Notes under the pieces: generated by a model
Databases searched by the model: none
The model's input: the letters and a program-made list of their open reading frames with translations, nothing else
What the model was told of the DNA's origin: nothing
Shown: positions 60,266 to 64,000 of the stretch, piece by piece
Layout: every line of letters begins with the position of its first letter
Numbering within the stretch: position 1 is the stretch's first letter
Translations under genes and position numbers: made by a program
Source of the DNA: Chrysemys picta bellii
Taxonomy: Eukaryota; Chordata; Testudines; Emydidae
NCBI RefSeq assembly: GCF_011386835.1
Contig: NC_088801.1
Span: 23,719,224-23,783,223, forward strand
Direction: 5' to 3'
Length of the DNA: 64,000 nucleotides

Positions 60266-62064
60266 CTCTCTATAAAGTCATAAATGATCATTAATGCACT
60301 GTAGAGGTTACTAAAATACCCATTATTATGGTCAGTGATTATTAGTATCTAATAGATGGCCAATGGCAGTTCATGCAAGCAGCTCATACACAGGTGCCAT
60401 AATCCATATTGTCATTGCATACTTTATTATATCTATTTTAACTTTGAAAACTGACCGACATACAGTGAACATTGTAGCTTGAGGGGAAATATTGAACTAT
60501 TTATAGAGTTAAGCTGAAGAAAATTGTTGATAAATTATCTGCTGAAGTTGATCATTGCTGATATACCTTGAAATAAAAATCATTGTAACTACACAAAATG
60601 GATTTAATGGTTTCTAAATAATTTTGTGTGTGTATGCATGTGTGCGCCCTACAAATATGATTTTCAGTGACTGTGCTAACCTAGAAAATTAATAAATTAA
60701 ACACATTCAGTTAAATTATTACAACTTCTTGGGTTTTTTGGATGTCCTATGAACCGCAAAAGGAAATTACAGCTGAGGTTTGTGTGAATCACAGCTATTA
60801 CTAGAAAATCTAAATATATACCTTAATCCCACAGAGGAAAAAAGTTGCAATATTTTTATTTGTAATTTGTCTTTGATCTGGGAAGAGGCACCATAGAAAC
60901 AGGCAAACTGTATTAAATATTAGTTCTCATTTAAAAAAAGAAAAAGAAATAGAAAAAAAAAGTGTGCCCTTTTACCTCAAAAGTAGCTACCGACAGGGTT
61001 TTCTATATTAGTCCAGAAGCATCCATCAATTAGGGTTAATTTTTTTGTTGTTCTCTGATATTTACCATTTGCTACTGCTGTTGGAAGTCCTTGACCACCT
61101 TGTGAAAGCTTTTTTTCTTTGTGTGTGCAAATCTGCATTGATCTTGCCCATCAGTGTTTGATCTAGCCCATCCATTGAGTGCATGGCATTTCACCCGTTT
61201 ACCATGTCACCTGAAAGAAATTACCGTTCGGCTAAGCATTGAAGAAGTAACAAAACATCAATGAACTTGAAAACATTTCTTTTTCAACTAGAGTCTTGTA
61301 ATTGCAGTATAAGGTATCTCACTGAAAAAGTTCTCACATGCTCATGTATTTGCCATAACTATCACTGGAATAGTTTCCCACTAAGACTAGTTAATGGTGC
61401 CTGAAGAAAACTGTAGGTTTTAAAATTCAATTGAACCTGTACAAGGGGAAGTATTTATTACTCAACCTATTATGTTAAGAAAAGTATCCCAAAATGTCCT
61501 GAATACAAATGTTTACTTTTATTAGAATGGTACCTGTCTTAATCCAACCATTTTTACCTATCTCTTGCGTGCTTATTTAAGACAATTTTCACTATCAGAA
61601 AACGTCAATAATGGAGATGACATCAAAACATGCTCTTTGGCTTGTTTTTTTGTTTTTTTTTTTATTCCACCTGCAGAAGGATGGATTCTGATCTTGTGAT
61701 TAGGTCAAGAAAATGTGAGGCAAGCTCTTGAGTTCCCTTCCCAGCTCTGCTACTCCATTCACTTTAAAGTCTCACATATGGCCTAACTTTTCAGAGGTAC
61801 AGAATACCTTCAACTCTCACTGAAGTGAAATGCAGCTGCAGGTTCCCAGCTTCTCTAAAAACCAGGCAATTAAAAATGTGCGTGCCAATTCATCCATCTC
61901 TGAAATGGTTATAGTAATATTTGCTTCATAGGTATTCTGGAGGATTAATGTAAAATTTGTAAAATACTTTGAGATATTAAAAGCATAGCTGCTATATAGG
62001 TTCAGAACTTCAGTATTAAAATATGATGGAATCCGCTCCAAAGGGTTTGCTATCTGTGGGGAGA
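60266..62064. other. Non-genic stretch, nothing recognised
   Basis: AT-rich. A possible degraded repeat lies near 61780-61980 ('ctgaaatggttatagtaatatttgcttcataggtattctggaggattaatgtaaaat', MIR-like core on the plus strand), too weak to list alone. Confidence 0.45.
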
Positions 62065-62165
62065 TGAGGCATTTGCATGGTGGTTACGTCACTCACCTGA
62101 GAAAGAGGAGACCAGGGTTCAAGTGCCTGCTCCCCAGCAGAGATTCAAACCTGCATGTCCCATAT
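62065..62165 (+). repeat. tRNA-derived SINE head
   Basis: 'atggtggttacgtcactcacctgagaaagaggagaccagggttcaagtgcctgctcc' has a B-box-like GGTTCAAGTGC at 62116-62126 and the same head structure as the SINE at 12079-12415. Confidence 0.65.
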
Positions 62166-62589
62166 CCTAGGTTGAGGTTTCCAAAATTATCATACTAAGG
62201 AACTCCACAGTTCTGGTACATTTGTAGCTGACAGACATGCCATTGCTTCAATGTATTCTTGAACTACCTTTGCTTCCTCTTTATTGATTGTGTTACATGG
62301 AAAGTATAGCTGGCTTTGTTGAGAAGGAAATATTCTACTGTTTAACTTTAGTTGTCATCTCAACTACCAGTGGAATCATGGACTCTTCTGTTAACTAGAC
62401 TAAAATATGATCGATTAAAAACCTACACTGTGTCCAGGCCTTACAGAATCTTTTTCCTTTACAGGTATTTCAGAAATATTTCAATGCCAAATGAAAGGCA
62501 GAAACAATATCTGCTGAATAATGTGAACGTTATCTGCGTGAGTGGAGTGGAATTTGCCAGAAACTTCTGGCTATGTCTAACCACTCCAG

Positions 62590-62712
62590 TGGTTAAGCTG
62601 GAGATTTACAACACCCAGTTTTCTTGTCTGTCACACCAATATAAATCAGGAGTAACTCCACTGAAGACAATAGTGTAAAATGGTGCAAAAGAAGAGGGAA
62701 ATTTGGCCCTCT
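62590..62712. repeat. Dispersed palindromic repeat copy
   Basis: 'caccaatataaatcaggagtaactccactgaagacaatagtgtaaaatgg...aatttggccctc' belongs to the group at 7375, 37548 and 44150. Confidence 0.6.
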
Positions 62713-63078
62713 ATCTATAGAGGAAGAGGTATCTTTCCATTATCAAGGATGGTTTAAACAACACTGTCAAACCTGCAGTTGCAGGGGGATCCTAGCAATG
62801 TTAGTCTGATGCTTAAAGTGCTCCAGTGCCATGTTGTTTGGAGAAAGAACTGCTTCATGAAAACTGAGTTCCAAGATAATAACTGGAGGCCTCAGTGAAT
62901 CAGTATGTCTCCCTCAATAATGGTCCTGTCCAGTTCATATCACAAGTTGCTCCCCTTGTCCTTTTGACAGGGAACCTCCTATTCACTGTTCTAATTACAC
63001 TCCCCTCAACAACTTCTGGATACATTCCCCATTCCATTCCCCCTCCACAACACTGAGTTTATCCATCTGGTATCTCAT

Positions 63079-63311
63079 GAGTAGCATTGCCAACAGTCCC
63101 TTATTACAAGAGACGTCTCTTATTTTTTCATTTCTGTACAACAAGATCAGGAGTTGCTGAGTGCTGCAAAAAGCAGCAAGAAATACCCCGGTGAATGTAG
63201 GTGAGTGCTGCTGCTTATTTATTATTTATTATTATTTGGAGGTGATCTGGGGGCAGGGGTGCTAAGAAGACAGTCCCTTATTTTTGAAATACACTATTGG
63301 CAAGCCTACTC
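63079..63311. mobile_element. Small TIR element, about 233 bp
   Basis: The left end GAGTAGCATTGCCAACAGT and the right end, reverse-complemented GAGTAGGCTTGCCAATAGT, agree at 16 of 19 positions. The interior carries 'cagtcccttatt' twice in direct orientation (63094 and 63271) and a (TTAT)n-like stretch. It is non-coding. The family and the target duplication are not resolved. Confidence 0.65.
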
Positions 63312-64000
63312 CATAGGAGCTCAGGGGAAGTGAAGCGGTATCAGAGAAGGGGGCGCACATTCACATATTGCAAACTTTTTTGAATGAAAATGCTTATAAC
63401 TCTTAAATGACCTTATTCATGGTTGCCATTAAAAAGTCAACATTTGTCAATATTTATTGCACGTTAGCATCTGGGATTAACACAATATTTTCCGTATACT
63501 TAAGAAATAACTGATATCTGTGGGGTGTCTGTGACAAATGCTGTTTCTTTCATAGTAGCAATGGAAGTAGTTTCTCAGCAAAGACAAATGATGTGTAAAT
63601 ATTTTCACATGTACCTTATTGTTTCCATTACGAGTTTTTGCATCAAAATCTGGCAAGGCACTCCTTTCACTGAGGCTATGTGGGCTTCTCAATCTGGCAG
63701 TCAAGTGGAAGGCTGCACTTTCTTGCTGTATTTTCCTTATTCTGATTATAGAGCTGTGTGGACAGTTGACAGCGAAGCCTGACCTTGTTAATACTGAGCA
63801 CAAATGTGAGATTTGTAACTTTCTGTGAATGGGGGGAAAGAAAGATGACACAGCAGTGAAATCCATGAACTTCCTCCCTCCAACGGGTTGACCTTCTATG
63901 TTTTCCATAATTGACCTCTCTCCCAATGGTCACATTTGAGCTTCTCAGCTCAAAACTTACTGTTTGAAATCTTGGCCTAATTAAAGTCAATGGCAAACAT
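63312..64000. other. Non-genic stretch, nothing recognised
   Basis: Overlapping open frames on both strands (63477-63996) look like chance. No repeat assigned. Confidence 0.45.

Noticed and set aside
63477..63996. Overlapping open frames on both strands up to 149 codons
   Set aside because: Opposing frames over the same bases with no recognisable motif, so chance is the simplest explanation.

Overview
This window reads as vertebrate nuclear DNA, non-coding and AT-rich, most likely from a turtle (Testudines) or a closely related sauropsid. The clues are CR1 retroposon 3' ends of the bird/crocodile/turtle type (25128-26150, 41322-41380, 41774-41963), tRNA-derived/MIR-like SINEs, several hAT- and mariner-type MITEs with the 'taagggTATGTCTACAC' style of terminus, and a recurring short palindromic repeat around 'tcaaaGGTGCTGAGC'. 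The organism call rests on recognising these repeats by eye, not on a database search.

I see no credible exon of a host gene, no RNA gene and no CRISPR array. Almost all long open frames are chance frames, low-complexity frames or frames across repeats. The one real protein-coding relic is a decayed gene on the minus strand (51400-53092). It is built from four frame segments with three frameshifts and one internal stop, about 560 codons in all. It has a cysteine-rich N-terminus, an acidic linker and a conserved C-terminal half that I suggest may be a DDE-type transposase core. It looks like the coding part of a multi-copy mobile element.

Layout: 1-12 kb is mostly unique sequence with one MITE (1264-1490) and a near-perfect 97-bp inverted repeat around a 1.08-kb spacer (2945-4216). 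12.0-12.5 kb holds two tRNA-type SINEs in opposite orientation, one split by a MITE. 13.7-17.3 kb holds ancient MIR-like SINE relics. 20-21 kb and 24.9-29.9 kb are repeat-rich (CR1, dispersed repeats, a MITE, a SINE with an insertion). 30-37.5 kb is nearly featureless. 37.6-39.05 kb is repeat-free and looks like a possible conserved non-coding element. 39.3-39.8 kb is a degenerate tandem repeat of about 86-90 bp. 40.5-42.5 kb packs a mariner MITE with perfect 20-bp ends, an LTR-like block and CR1 tails. 43.5-50 kb is nearly featureless. 50.0-50.9 kb is an unidentified repeat-like block. 51.06-53.6 kb holds the transposase-like relic, followed directly by a second long interrupted inverted repeat (53687-54942). 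57.7-60.3 kb contains MITEs, including a three-layer nest: an ancient SINE hit by a MITE, which was in turn hit by a GC-rich hAT MITE with an exact 8-bp target duplication. A further small TIR element lies at 63079-63311.

The genes do not work together as a system here. The window is intergenic or intronic DNA whose visible history is successive waves of transposition.
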